A stretch of DNA of 64,000 nt from contig JAGHZY010000015.1 of the NCBI GenBank assembly GCA_017745175.1, positions 24,517 through 88,516 of the forward strand, read 5' to 3'. Of this stretch, positions 9,452 through 17,105 are shown piece after piece (position 1 is the stretch's first letter; each line of letters opens with the position of its first letter). Both the position numbers and the translations under genes were made by a program. Below the pieces are notes generated by a model. That model searched no databases and was not told the DNA's origin. It saw only the letters and a program-made list of their open reading frames with translations. This DNA is from Sphingopyxis sp. (GTDB taxonomy: Bacteria > Pseudomonadota > Alphaproteobacteria > Sphingomonadales > Sphingomonadaceae).

Positions 9452-10100
9452 CGCCCTGCCCCACCGCCTGACGGAATTTCTCGACAAGCGCGGGCACTTC
9501 GGCCGAGCGCAGCTTGAACGCCGCGCGGTTGACGATCAGCCGCGCCGAAACCTCGCTGATGACCGTCTGCTCGGCGAGCGCATTTTCGACGAGCGTGCGG
9601 CCGGTCGAAACCAGGTCGACGATGTGCGACGCGAGCCCCAGCTTCGGCGCAATCTCCATCGCGCCGTTCAATTTGATGCATTCGGCCTGGATACCCTGCG
9701 CCGCGAACCAGCGGCGTGTCGTTGCAGGATATTTGGTCGCAACACGGATATGGCTTTCGCCGAGCCCCGGCGGCGCGCTGTCCTCGGGCCCCGCAAGCGA
9801 CAGGCGGCAATGGCCGATGCCTAGGTCGACCGGCGCGTAAAGCTCCGAATAGCCGAACTCGTCGACCACGTCCGACCCGACGATGCCGAGCTGCGCCGCG
9901 CCGTGCGCGACGAAGGTCGCGACATCGAACGCGCGCACGCGGATCAGCGAGACATGCGGCTGATTTGTCCCAAAAATTAACGCCCTGCTTTTCTTGTCGA
10001 AAAACTCGTCTGACGGCTCTATCCCGACGCGCGCAAGCAGGGGCAGCGCCTCGTCGAGGATACGCCCTTTCGGGATGGCAAAGATGATCGGTTCGGGCAT
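9438..10100 (-). CDS. hisG: ATP phosphoribosyltransferase, short form
   Basis: First and committed step of histidine synthesis: ATP + PRPP to phosphoribosyl-ATP. At 220 residues it is the short form (HisG_S), which lacks the C-terminal regulatory domain and normally needs the HisRS-like partner HisZ for activity and feedback by histidine. Family marks are [24 protein letters not shown] and the PRPP-binding [14 protein letters not shown]. HisZ is not in this window, so it must be elsewhere. hisG leads the hisG-hisD-nusB-thiL unit and is divergent from the DUF2332 gene with only 39 bp between the starts. Confidence 0.95.
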   Translation of the reverse strand: MPEPIIFAIPKGRILDEALPLLARVGIEPSDEFFDKKSRALIFGTNQPHVSLIRVRAFDVATFVAHGAAQLGIVGSDVVDEFGYSELYAPVDLGIGHCRLSLAGPEDSAPPGLGESHIRVATKYPATTRRWFAAQGIQAECIKLNGAMEIAPKLGLASHIVDLVSTGRTLVENALAEQTVISEVSARLIVNRAAFKLRSAEVPALVEKFRQAVGQGDATA

Positions 10101-10139
10101 AAGCTTGCGCGCCCATAAGCGGCGAGAGGAAAAAGGGCA

Positions 10140-11234
10140 ATGAGCGAGCGCTACCAGCCGATCGACATGGCCGAAACCGGTCCGAAAGCCGTCCGCACCG
10201 CCTTCGCCAATCAGGTCGCCTATTGCCGTGCGAATGATGCGCGAGTCACCGCCCGGGTCGTGGCCGCACTGGCTGCGCTGCTCGACAAGCCTGCCAGCGA
10301 ATTCGCGCGCCGCATCGCCGGCTGGAAGGGCGCCCCGCTTGCCGATGCGCTACCGCTCCGTGCCGCGGGGGGCATCCACGCGCTCCATCTGTCCGAAGCG
10401 GCGCACGAACTCGCGCCGATCTATGCCGATGCCGAGGATATCAATGACGAGGCGGTCGTGGCTGGCATCATTCGCCGCCACGAAGCCGCTTTGCTCCCGT
10501 GGCTCGATGGGCCGCCGCAGACAAACGAGGCCGGGCGTTCGTCCAACTTCATCGCCGCGATGCTCTGGCTTGCCGAGCAGGGGCTGCCCCCGCGCTTCGA
10601 CTGCCTCGAGATCGGATCGAGCGCGGGGATTAACCTGATGATCGACCGCTATCATTACGACCTCGGCGGCGTGCATGTCGGGCCACACCCGGGCGCGATC
10701 GCGTTCACGCCCGAATGGCGCGGCAACCATCCGCCCCAGCATGCCATCGAGATTGCGAGTCTGAAGGGCTGCGACGTCGCGCCGGTCGACCTGACCGATC
10801 CCGCCGACGCGCTGCGACTCAAGGCCTATATATGGCCCGAGCACGCAATCCGCTTCGCGCGCATGGAGGCCGCCGTCGCCGAGGCGCAGAAGCGGAAGCC
10901 GGACCTCGTCAAGGCCAACGCCGCCGATTTCGTCGAGGCCGAACTCGCGAAGCCGCAAGCTGAAGGCACGACGCGTGTGCTCATGCACTCGATCGTCTGG
11001 CAATATGTCCCCGCCGACCAGCAGGAGCGCGTAACCGCAGCGATGGAAGCTGCCGGCGCGCGCGCAACGCCCGATCGCCCGCTCGCGTGGATCGCGCTCG
11101 AGGCCAACCGGACGGTGCATCACCATGAGCTTGTCATGCGTTACTGGCCGGGCGGCGAAGCGCCGAAACTGATCGGCCGCGCCCATGCGCACGGCGCGTG
11201 GATCGAGTGGCTGGCGCGCGGGGCCCTGCCCTAG
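10140..11234 (+). CDS. DUF2332 family protein
   Basis: A 364-residue cytoplasmic protein of family DUF2332, whose function is not established. The most conserved visible block is [25 protein letters not shown] (residues about 157-181, cited in part), which resembles a nucleotide or SAM-binding glycine-rich turn. Later blocks include [12 protein letters not shown] and [22 protein letters not shown] precedes the ATG. Its stop codon is shared, as CTAG, with the convergent gene that follows. A methyltransferase-like fold is possible but not proven by sequence alone. Confidence 0.82.
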   Translation: MSERYQPIDMAETGPKAVRTAFANQVAYCRANDARVTARVVAALAALLDKPASEFARRIAGWKGAPLADALPLRAAGGIHALHLSEAAHELAPIYADAEDINDEAVVAGIIRRHEAALLPWLDGPPQTNEAGRSSNFIAAMLWLAEQGLPPRFDCLEIGSSAGINLMIDRYHYDLGGVHVGPHPGAIAFTPEWRGNHPPQHAIEIASLKGCDVAPVDLTDPADALRLKAYIWPEHAIRFARMEAAVAEAQKRKPDLVKANAADFVEAELAKPQAEGTTRVLMHSIVWQYVPADQQERVTAAMEAAGARATPDRPLAWIALEANRTVHHHELVMRYWPGGEAPKLIGRAHAHGAWIEWLARGALP

Positions 11235-11698
11235 AGCCGCGCTTCGAGACGCGCGAGCAGTTGCTGCACCGGAGTGACGGCGGGCGCTTCCCATCCCGCC
11301 TCCAGTTTCGCAATCCGTTCGAACAGGCGCTCGCTTGCCGTAATGATCCGGCGGACCGGCTCGTCGAACCCTGCGCAGACGTACCAGTCGGCGGCCACCG
11401 GGCTACCGATCCGCGCCGCGCTGTCGTTCGGTCCCGCGCCAGGGTCGCCCGCGAACATCGCGCGACGATGGAGCAGCCATGCAATGACGTGCATCAGTCG
11501 CGTCGTCGTCTTGAGCGACTCGCACGCGAGGCCGATCTGCGCCGTCGCGTCGCCGGCAACGCTGCCGAGATCGCGCTGCACGGCAAAGGCCGCATGCGCC
11601 TCGTCGGCGAGCAGCATCGCCTCGACATAGAGATTTTCGACCTGCGCACGCTGCACAGGCACATCGATTGCCACCATGTCTGTTCGCCCACCGACCAT
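11231..11698 (-). CDS. rcdA: RcdA-like protein (DUF1465)
   Basis: A 155-residue helical protein of the DUF1465 family, which contains Caulobacter RcdA, an adaptor that helps the ClpXP protease degrade the cell-cycle regulator CtrA. Conserved parts are VENLYVEAMLLADEAHAAF and ACESLKTTTRLMHVIAWLLHRRA. The start at 11698 (MVGGRTD) is uncertain; an in-frame ATG at 11677 (MVAIDVPVQ) is as good and has GGTGGG upstream. It follows a YdcH-type gene on the same strand. The family call is good; a role in CtrA turnover in this organism is inferred. Confidence 0.8.
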   Translation of the reverse strand: MVGGRTDMVAIDVPVQRAQVENLYVEAMLLADEAHAAFAVQRDLGSVAGDATAQIGLACESLKTTTRLMHVIAWLLHRRAMFAGDPGAGPNDSAARIGSPVAADWYVCAGFDEPVRRIITASERLFERIAKLEAGWEAPAVTPVQQLLARLEARL

Positions 11699-11788
11699 GA
11701 CCTGTGGAATGCCATGCTCCCTGCCCCGCAGGCAATCACGGTAACCATGATTTGCCGCCGGTGTCCCGTTTTGATTCAGGCCGTTAGT

Positions 11789-11986
11789 TCAGGCGATGAT
11801 ATCGGGCAGCAGCTGATCTTCGCACCAGGCGATCTCGTCGCGAAGCCTGAGCTTGCGTTTCTTCAGCCGCGCGAGCTGCAGCTGGTCGGATGCAGTTCCT
11901 TCGGCGAGCGCGATGATCGCGGCATCAAGGTCGCGATGCTCGACGCGAAGCAGTTCCAGGCGCTGGGCAATTTCCTCGGGGCTCAC
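11789..11986 (-). CDS. YdcH/DUF465 family small protein
   Basis: A 65-residue protein of the YdcH (DUF465) family, short helical hairpins of unknown role. The family core EHRDLDAAI ... QLARLKKRKLRLRDEIAWCE is present. The start is GTG at 11986: an AGGGAGG ribosome site lies five bases before it, and the overlapping ATG two bases upstream is followed at once by TGA, so it cannot be used. A second member of the same family (12110-12268) is transcribed divergently from the same 123-bp gap. The RcdA-like gene lies 90 bp downstream. Confidence 0.8.
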   Translation of the reverse strand: MSPEEIAQRLELLRVEHRDLDAAIIALAEGTASDQLQLARLKKRKLRLRDEIAWCEDQLLPDIIA

Positions 11987-12109
11987 ATGACCTCCCTGCC
12001 ACGTTCACCACTGGTCCGCAACGGGGACCGCCCCACCGAATCGCCACGACATCGGGGCTGTTTCGTGATTTACTTCGCCTTGCCCATCGAGTCGAAAAGG
12101 AGAATGCCA

Positions 12110-12268
12110 ATGAGCACGTCGCACCTTTCCACCCTGAAGTCCCGCCACGCGGACCTCGATGTGAAAATTGCGAATGAAGAGCGCCGCCCCGCCCCCGATA
12201 CCGGCGTGCTTGCGCAGCTCAAGAAGCAGAAACTGAAACTCAAGGAAGAGATGCTCGCGATCGGCTGA
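12110..12268 (+). CDS. YdcH/DUF465 family small protein, second copy
   Basis: A 52-residue protein with the complete DUF465 core: LKSRHADLDVKIANEERRP, PDTGVLAQLKKQ, KLKLKEEM. The ATG at 12110 is chosen over one six bases earlier because AAAAGGAG then has a normal seven-base spacing. It is divergent from the other YdcH-type gene and differs from it enough (shorter, with the RPAPD turn) to be a paralogue rather than a recent copy. A long hairpin starts 9 bp after its stop. Confidence 0.82.
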   Translation: MSTSHLSTLKSRHADLDVKIANEERRPAPDTGVLAQLKKQKLKLKEEMLAIG

Positions 12269-12277
12269 TCGCCAGCG

Positions 12278-12330
12278 CTATCGCCACGCTGATGCCACCC
12301 TGTTCAAGGACGCATCAGCGCCGGCGATAG
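12278..12330. terminator. Long hairpin at convergent YdcH / PilZ ends
   Basis: Two-part stem: CTATCGCC (12278-12285) pairs with GGCGATAG (12323-12330), and CGCTGATGC (12287-12295) pairs with GCATCAGCG (12312-12320), separated by a small internal loop. Its right arm runs over the last codons of the PilZ gene. There is no clear U-tract, so termination is likely but not certain. Confidence 0.6.
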
Positions 12331-12704
12331 AGGGCCCCCGTCTCGAGGCCCGTTCGCCGCAGATACGGCGGCAGATCGGACGGCGAAACCACCTGACGGC
12401 GTACCGCCTGCGGATCGATCGCCCGGTCGAATGCAATGCCGAACTTGCCCTCGCCCACCCAGATGACTCGGCCCGAAACCGGTCCGACATTGAGCAGCTG
12501 AGCCGCCACCGCGGCGCCCTGCGCGACGGTCACTGCGGCTTCGGCCAGCATCCCGCCGGGCGACAGGTTGCGCACGCGTACGGTGACGGGATCGCGGCTG
12601 TCCGGCAGAATCAGGCTCGCCTGCATGAACAGGCTGTCGCGGTCGGCGCCGCGCGATAGAGCCGCGACTTCCTCGTCCACCGATGTCGGTCGTTGCGAAT
12701 CCAT
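12315..12704 (-). CDS. PilZ-domain protein
   Basis: A 129-residue single-domain protein with the PilZ fold that commonly binds cyclic di-GMP. The second half of the binding motif is present (NLSPGGM, the [D/N]xSxxG signature, near residue 50), followed by VSGRVIWVGEGKFGIAFD. The N-terminal RxxxR half is not clear: the nearest candidates are R24 and R28 in SRGADRDSLF. Ligand binding is therefore uncertain. The start at 12704 (MDSQRPTSVDEEV) is preferred to a TTG at 12722. It lies downstream of dksA on the same strand with an 88-bp gap holding a small hairpin. Confidence 0.78.
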   Translation of the reverse strand: MDSQRPTSVDEEVAALSRGADRDSLFMQASLILPDSRDPVTVRVRNLSPGGMLAEAAVTVAQGAAVAAQLLNVGPVSGRVIWVGEGKFGIAFDRAIDPQAVRRQVVSPSDLPPYLRRTGLETGALYRRR

Positions 12705-12770
12705 TGGCGCCCCATTCCTCAAGCCGTCGAGGCAAGAAATCTACGGGTCAGCCGTTGCGGAAACGTAAAT

Positions 12771-12785
12771 GGGACGCGAAGTCCC
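12771..12785 (-). terminator. Small hairpin after dksA
   Basis: Five-base GGGAC/GTCCC arms close a five-base loop eight bases after the dksA stop, followed on the minus strand by an AT-rich but not pure T stretch (ATTTACGTTT). Possibly a weak terminator or attenuator before the PilZ gene. Confidence 0.35.
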
Positions 12786-12792
12786 CGGGCAA

Positions 12793-13254
12793 TCAATCTT
12801 CGCGCGAAATCCGCTCGTTGCGCTCGTGACGTTCCTGCGCTTCCAGCGTCATGGTCGCGATCGGGCGGGCCTGGAGGCGCGCCAGCGAAATCGGCTCGCC
12901 GGTGACAGCGCAATAGCCATACTCACCCTCGTCGATACGGCGGATCGCCGAATCGATCTTGGCGATCAGTTTGCGCTGGCGGTCGCGGGTGCGGAGTTCG
13001 ATCGCCCAGTCGGTCTCGCTCGACGCGCGATCGGCAAGATCGGGTTCGCGCAGCGGGCCGTCCTGAAGATGCGCGAGCGTCGATTCCGATTCGGAAAGGA
13101 TCGACTTTTTCCAGGCAAGGAGCAGGCCGCGGAAATAATCCTGCTGCCGCTCGTTCATAAACTCTTCGTCGTCGCTGGGGACATAGTCCGAATCGAGATT
13201 GGATTTGGCTTCGCGAAGCGCGTCTGCGCCAACGTCGGCAATCTTGGTCGGCAT
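12793..13254 (-). CDS. dksA: RNA polymerase-binding protein DksA (one-cysteine form)
   Basis: DksA enters the RNA polymerase secondary channel and, with ppGpp, reprograms transcription in starvation. The coiled-coil (about residues 32-105) and the C-terminal zinc-finger-like region (GYCAVTGEPISLARLQARPIA, cited in part) are clear. Of the four zinc positions only C115 is a cysteine; the others are T118, T136 and A139. This replacement is known in alphaproteobacterial DksA, which can act without zinc. Length is 153 residues. It is the likely promoter-proximal gene for the PilZ gene downstream. Confidence 0.93.
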   Translation of the reverse strand: MPTKIADVGADALREAKSNLDSDYVPSDDEEFMNERQQDYFRGLLLAWKKSILSESESTLAHLQDGPLREPDLADRASSETDWAIELRTRDRQRKLIAKIDSAIRRIDEGEYGYCAVTGEPISLARLQARPIATMTLEAQERHERNERISRED

Positions 13255-13681
13255 GAGGGGCTCTCGCGTCCTTTCCTGTCACCCCGTCCGCCGCAAGCAG
13301 TCGGGGAGTGGCGCGCCTATAACCAGCCGCTGGCGACGATACAAGCGCCGAAGCAGCGGATAGCGATGACCCGTGAAGCGGCGATGAACTTCGCGCAATT
13401 TCATCACCCGGCGCGGTTCGAAGCCGCCCCGTCCATCGCGCTCATTCCAGGTCCGGAAGTTAACCAATTGCATAGAATCACAGCATTTTCCGTTCTGTTT
13501 TGGGACAGATACAGTGATTTTTGTTGATTCCGGGGTACTTTTCCCGCTCTCGGACAGGCAAACGCGGTTAACGCAATTGCCGCGTTCACAAAGCTTTGGC
13601 CTTTTGCGGTATAGCCAAGGTGAAACGGGGGGTGCAGGTCGATGCCGCTTCGCACCTGCAACGGGAAAGAAAGAGAAGCCT
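13255..13681. other. Intergenic region dksA / serine-rich protein
   Basis: A 427-bp non-coding stretch between divergent genes. It carries two near-identical direct copies of GTTAAC-(G)-CAATTGC (13459-13471 and 13567-13580), the second inside an AACGCGG/CCGCGTT dyad (13561-13586). A 7-bp inverted repeat (TGCAGGT 13633-13639, ACCTGCA 13654-13660) sits just upstream of the serine-rich gene and would form a leader hairpin. The ribosome site is AAAGAAAGAGAAG. No small ORF here looks coding. Confidence 0.5.
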
Positions 13682-14794
13682 ATGTCTGTCCGAATGGCCC
13701 TTGCCAAACTTTGCGCCTGCACCTGCGGCGGCGCGATCATCGGTAGCGGCGCGATGCAGATCGCCGACGTTCCGAAGGCCCGCGCCCAGACGGTCCAGTC
13801 CTGCTCGCCCTGCGCCGGCAAAAAAGTCGTGCGCAAGCGCCATGCCGCGCGCAAGCCGGTGAAGCGGGTACGCCGCGTCGTCACGACAAAGCGCATCATT
13901 CGCACGGCAACCCCGCAGACGCAGGTGGTGACGCAGACCATCCCGCTGCCCCCGATCCCCTACGCACCCTTTCCACGCGGCGGTTTCGAAGGCGGCAGCA
14001 GCGGCGGCGGCGTGACCGTTATCGGAGGCGGATTTGGTGGTGGCTTCGGCGGCGGTTTCTTTGGCGGCTTCTTCGGCGGCAGCTCGGGCGGTGGCAGCAG
14101 CGGCAGCATCGTGGTCACCTCGACGACGACCGGCGGCGTGTCGACCTCGACCAGCACCTCGTCAGGCGTGTCGACCTCTACCGGCAGCGTTTCGACCTCG
14201 ACGGGCGGGGTCTCGACCTCGACGGGCAACGTCAGCACTTCGACCGGCAGCGTGTCGACCTCTTCGGGCAATGTCAGCACGTCTTCGGGCAATGTGTCGA
14301 CCTCGTCGGGCAACGTCAGCACGTCCTCGTCGAGCAGCAGCTCATCGTCGAGTTCTTCGTCCTCTTCGTCCTCGTCATCATCCAGCTCCTCGTCGTCGGG
14401 CGGCAGTTCGTCGAAAGGCAGCTCGGGCTGGGGCAGTTCCTCGCACGGCAGCTCGTCACATGGCAGCTCGTCACACGGCAGTTCGGGTGGATCGAGCAGC
14501 AGCTCATCATCGAGCTCGTCCTCGTCGAGCAGCAGCACATCGAGCGGCGCGACCGGCAGCACGAGCAGCTTCGGTTCGACCGGCAGCACCAGCTCGTCCT
14601 CGTCGAGCAGCAGCAGCAGCTCCTCCTCCTCGTCGTCGAGCTCGGGCGGTAGCAGCAGCCATGGCAGTTCGTCGGGTGATCCGACCCCTGTTCCTGCACC
14701 GCCGATGATGCTATTGTTCGGTGCAGCAGCTGCCGCTCTCGTCGCGCGCCGCCGCGCAGCGAATCGCAACGACGACAACGCCAACGCGGCCTGA
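13682..14794 (+). CDS. Serine-rich repeat protein with PEP-CTERM-like tail
   Basis: A 370-residue exported protein. Residues 1 to about 36 look like a signal peptide ending in ARA. Then come a basic region (KKVVRKRHAARKPVKRVRR), a Gly/Phe-rich stretch (GGGFGGGFFGG), tandem 7-8 residue repeats of the type GNVSTSSG/GSVSTSTG, long serine runs, three SSSHG repeats and more serine. The C terminus reads VPAPPMMLLFGAAAAALVARRRA: a VPAP motif, a hydrophobic helix and an arginine cluster, the layout of PEP-CTERM sorting signals cleaved by exosortase. Such proteins are linked to exopolysaccharide or floc formation in other bacteria. No exosortase gene is in the window. Function is not established. Confidence 0.75.
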   Translation: MSVRMALAKLCACTCGGAIIGSGAMQIADVPKARAQTVQSCSPCAGKKVVRKRHAARKPVKRVRRVVTTKRIIRTATPQTQVVTQTIPLPPIPYAPFPRGGFEGGSSGGGVTVIGGGFGGGFGGGFFGGFFGGSSGGGSSGSIVVTSTTTGGVSTSTSTSSGVSTSTGSVSTSTGGVSTSTGNVSTSTGSVSTSSGNVSTSSGNVSTSSGNVSTSSSSSSSSSSSSSSSSSSSSSSSSSGGSSSKGSSGWGSSSHGSSSHGSSSHGSSGGSSSSSSSSSSSSSSSTSSGATGSTSSFGSTGSTSSSSSSSSSSSSSSSSSSGGSSSHGSSSGDPTPVPAPPMMLLFGAAAAALVARRRAANRNDDNANAA

Positions 14795-14840
14795 ACGGAA
14801 TCCACTGGCGGTCCGGGGGGCTAACCCAGACCACCGAACT

Positions 14841-14870
14841 AAGGGCTGCCCCTCGGGGCGGCCCTTTTTT
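14841..14870 (+). terminator. Terminator after the serine-rich gene
   Basis: AAGGGC-t-GCCCC and GGGGC-g-GCCCTT pair around a short TC loop, followed by six T residues. A textbook intrinsic terminator 46 bp after the stop codon. Confidence 0.88.
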
Positions 14871-14885
14871 ACGCCCCCGCAAATC

Positions 14886-14905
14886 AGTTTGCCATTTGGG
14901 AAACT
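14886..14905. promoter_or_regulatory. Operator-like palindrome 1 for the ArsR regulator
   Basis: AGTTTGCC and GGGAAACT flank ATTT (7 of 8 positions complementary). The same pattern recurs 29 bp downstream over the arsR start codon; the two copies agree at 14 of 20 positions. Probable autoregulatory site. Confidence 0.6.
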
Positions 14906-14914
14906 ATTTTCTAC

Positions 14915-14934
14915 AGTTCGCCACATGGTGAACC
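14915..14934. promoter_or_regulatory. Operator-like palindrome 2, covering the arsR start codon
   Basis: GTTCGCCA and TGGTGAAC flank CA; the ATG of the regulator (14925-14927) lies inside the dyad. With the upstream copy it fits cooperative binding of a dimeric ArsR-family repressor that blocks its own expression. Confidence 0.55.
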
Positions 14935-15269
14935 GATCCATCGCCCTCGACACGGTCTTCCACGCGCTCGCCGATCCGACGCGGCGCGCGGTGATCAGCC
15001 GCCTGCTCATGGGCTCCGCGCCGGTAAAGCAGCTGGCCGAGCCTTTCGAGATGGGCCTTCCCGCCTTCATGAAGCATCTCTCGGTGCTCGAAACCTCGGG
15101 ATTGATCCGCACCGAAAAACGCGGGCGGGTGCGCACTTGCCGCATCGATGCCGAACGGCTGGCAGCAGCCGAGGACTGGCTCTCGGAGCAACGTGCGCTC
15201 TGGCAAGGCCGCACCGATCGGCTCGCCGCCTTCGTCGAATCGCGAAACCCTCCGGAGGAAAGACCATGA
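14925..15269 (+). CDS. ArsR-family transcriptional regulator (SdpR-like)
   Basis: A 114-residue winged-helix repressor. The N terminus (LDTVFHALADPTRRAVISRLL) and recognition helix (MGLPAFMKHLSVLETSGLI) are those of ArsR members that sit next to AHSA1/SRPBCC genes. It lacks the CxC metal site of arsenic sensors, so a metal ligand is unlikely. Its stop overlaps the start of the SRPBCC gene (ATGA), and two palindromes lie at its promoter and start codon. Autoregulation is inferred from these sites. Confidence 0.9.
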   Translation: MVNRSIALDTVFHALADPTRRAVISRLLMGSAPVKQLAEPFEMGLPAFMKHLSVLETSGLIRTEKRGRVRTCRIDAERLAAAEDWLSEQRALWQGRTDRLAAFVESRNPPEERP

Positions 15270-15724
15270 GCAAGAGCGAACTCAACATATCGCGCCACAT
15301 CGCCGCGCCGCCGTCGGCGGTCTGGGATGCATGGAGCGATCCCGCCAAGCTTGCGCAGTGGTGGATCCCCACCCCGATCGCCTGCCGCGTCGACAAGCTC
15401 GACCTCCGGCCGGGTGGCGGCTTCGTAACGAAAATGCGCGAAGGCGGCGGCGACTGGCAGGCGCATGTCGATGGCTGCTTCCTCGAAACGATCCCTGAGC
15501 GGAAACTGGTTTTCACGACCGTGCTGACAGAAGGCTGGCAGCCCGCCGAGCCTTGGCTCGCACTGACTGCGATTCTGACCTTCGAGCCCCACGATAGCGG
15601 CACGCGCTATACGGCGCGGGTACTCCACAAAAGTCCCGAGGACAGCGCAAAGCATGATGAAATGGGCTTTTACGAAGGCTGGGGAACGGCGATAGGCCAG
15701 CTCGCTGGGCTGATCGAACCCTAA
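15266..15724 (+). CDS. SRPBCC (AHSA1-type) domain protein
   Basis: A 152-residue protein with the START-like helix-grip fold of the activator-of-Hsp90 homologue 1 group: [25 protein letters not shown] at the N terminus and [21 protein letters not shown] at the C terminus. These proteins have a hydrophobic ligand pocket; the ligand is unknown. The start overlaps the arsR stop and has a strong GGAGGAAAG site. The ArsR-AHSA1 pair is a recurrent bacterial arrangement; its function here cannot be read from sequence. Confidence 0.9.
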   Translation: MSKSELNISRHIAAPPSAVWDAWSDPAKLAQWWIPTPIACRVDKLDLRPGGGFVTKMREGGGDWQAHVDGCFLETIPERKLVFTTVLTEGWQPAEPWLALTAILTFEPHDSGTRYTARVLHKSPEDSAKHDEMGFYEGWGTAIGQLAGLIEP

Positions 15725-15767
15725 ACCAAGCTTGCGCGGCGCGGGCGGCAACGCCATAGCGCGGCGC

Positions 15768-17048
15768 ATGCACGATATCCGCCTGATCCGGGAAAATCCC
15801 GAAGCGTTCGACGCCGGCCTCGCGCGCCGCGGCCTCGAACCCCTCTCCGCGCAAATTCTGACCGCCGACGCATCCGTGCGCGCGCTTCAGACGGCGGTTC
15901 AAGCGTCGCTCGCGCGGCGCAACGAGGTATCGAAGCTCATCGGCCAGGCGATGGCGCAAGGCGACCAGGACAAGGCCGAAGCGCTGAAGGCCGAGGTCGC
16001 AGATCTCAAGACGTCGCTTCCCGTTCGGGAAGAGGCCGAGCGCAAACAGCTCGCGGCGCTGCAGGACATACTCGCCGCGCTCCCCAACATCCCTGCCGAC
16101 GACGTACCCGACGGCGAGGATGAGGAAAGCAATGTCGAGATTTCGCGCTGGGGTGCGCCGCGCACCTTCGACTTCAAACCGCAGGAACATGCCGACTTTG
16201 CTCCCGCGCTCGGCCTCGATTTCGAGACTGCGGCCAAGATGTCGGGTGCCCGCTTCGCCTTCCTGAAAGGCCAGATGGCGCGGCTCGAACGCGCGATCGG
16301 CCAGTTCATGATCGACAGGCAGACCAATGAGGCGGGCTATACCGAATGCGCGACCCCGCTGATGGTGCGCGACGAAGCCGCATTCGGCACGACGCAGCTC
16401 CCGAAATTCCGTGAGGACCTGTTCCAGACCACCGACGGCCGCTGGCTGATCTCGACCTCGGAGATGAGCCTGACCAATGCGGTACGCGAGGAAATATTGC
16501 CCGAGGCCGACCTGCCGGTCCGCATGACCGCGCTCACTCCCTGCTTCCGCTCCGAAGCCGGATCGGCGGGGCGCGATACGCGCGGTTATATCCGCCAGCA
16601 CCAGTTCTGGAAGGTCGAGCTCGTCTCGATCGTTCGTCCCGAGGACAGCGACGCGGAGCTCGAGCGCAAGACCCGCGCGGCGGAGGAAATCCTCGAAGCG
16701 CTCGAACTGCCCTATCGCAAGATGCTGCTGTGCAGCGGCGACATGGGCTTTGCGGCGCGCAAGACCTACGACCTCGAAGTCTGGCTGCCGGGTCAGGACA
16801 GCTACCGGGAGATTTCGAGCTGCTCGAACTGCGGCGACTTCCAGGCACGCCGCATGAACACCCGCTTCCGCCGCGAGGATGTGAAGGGCAACGAGTTCGT
16901 CCACACGCTGAACGGCTCGGGCCTTGCGGTCGGCCGCACGCTCGTCGCGATCCTCGAAAACTATCAGCAGGCCGACGGCAGCGTCGATATTCCCGAGGTG
17001 CTGTTGCCGTACATGGGCGGAATTACCAGACTCGAGCCTCAAATCTGA
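15768..17048 (+). CDS. serS: Seryl-tRNA synthetase
   Basis: Charges tRNA(Ser) and tRNA(Sec) type acceptors with serine. The N-terminal tRNA-binding coiled-coil covers about residues 30-100. The class II catalytic core follows, with motif 2 ([22 protein letters not shown], cited in part) and motif 3 ([18 protein letters not shown]) near the C terminus. Length is 426 residues. The start at 15768 ([14 protein letters not shown]) matches the family; the frame runs 12 codons further upstream without similarity. A palindromic repeat separates it from surE. Confidence 0.96.
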   Translation: MHDIRLIRENPEAFDAGLARRGLEPLSAQILTADASVRALQTAVQASLARRNEVSKLIGQAMAQGDQDKAEALKAEVADLKTSLPVREEAERKQLAALQDILAALPNIPADDVPDGEDEESNVEISRWGAPRTFDFKPQEHADFAPALGLDFETAAKMSGARFAFLKGQMARLERAIGQFMIDRQTNEAGYTECATPLMVRDEAAFGTTQLPKFREDLFQTTDGRWLISTSEMSLTNAVREEILPEADLPVRMTALTPCFRSEAGSAGRDTRGYIRQHQFWKVELVSIVRPEDSDAELERKTRAAEEILEALELPYRKMLLCSGDMGFAARKTYDLEVWLPGQDSYREISSCSNCGDFQARRMNTRFRREDVKGNEFVHTLNGSGLAVGRTLVAILENYQQADGSVDIPEVLLPYMGGITRLEPQI

Positions 17049-17054
17049 CACCAT

Positions 17055-17083
17055 CGTCACCCCGGACTTGATCCGGGGTGACG
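17055..17083. repeat. REP-like palindrome between serS and surE
   Basis: Twelve-base perfect arms (CGTCACCCCGGA, TCCGGGGTGACG) close the loop CTTGA. This sequence type is scattered through many alphaproteobacterial genomes. It may also attenuate serS readthrough, although no T-run follows. Confidence 0.75.
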
Positions 17084-17105
17084 AAGAGAGAAAGAAAGAA
17101 AAACC

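Noticed and set aside
13459..13580. Possible CtrA sites (TTAAC motifs)
   Set aside because: No TTAA-N7-TTAA pair with correct spacing is present in this region.
13960..14805. A 281-codon Leu/Glu/Pro-rich frame opposite the serine-rich gene
   Set aside because: It mirrors the serine codon runs; the sense frame has a signal peptide, PEP-CTERM-like tail and terminator.
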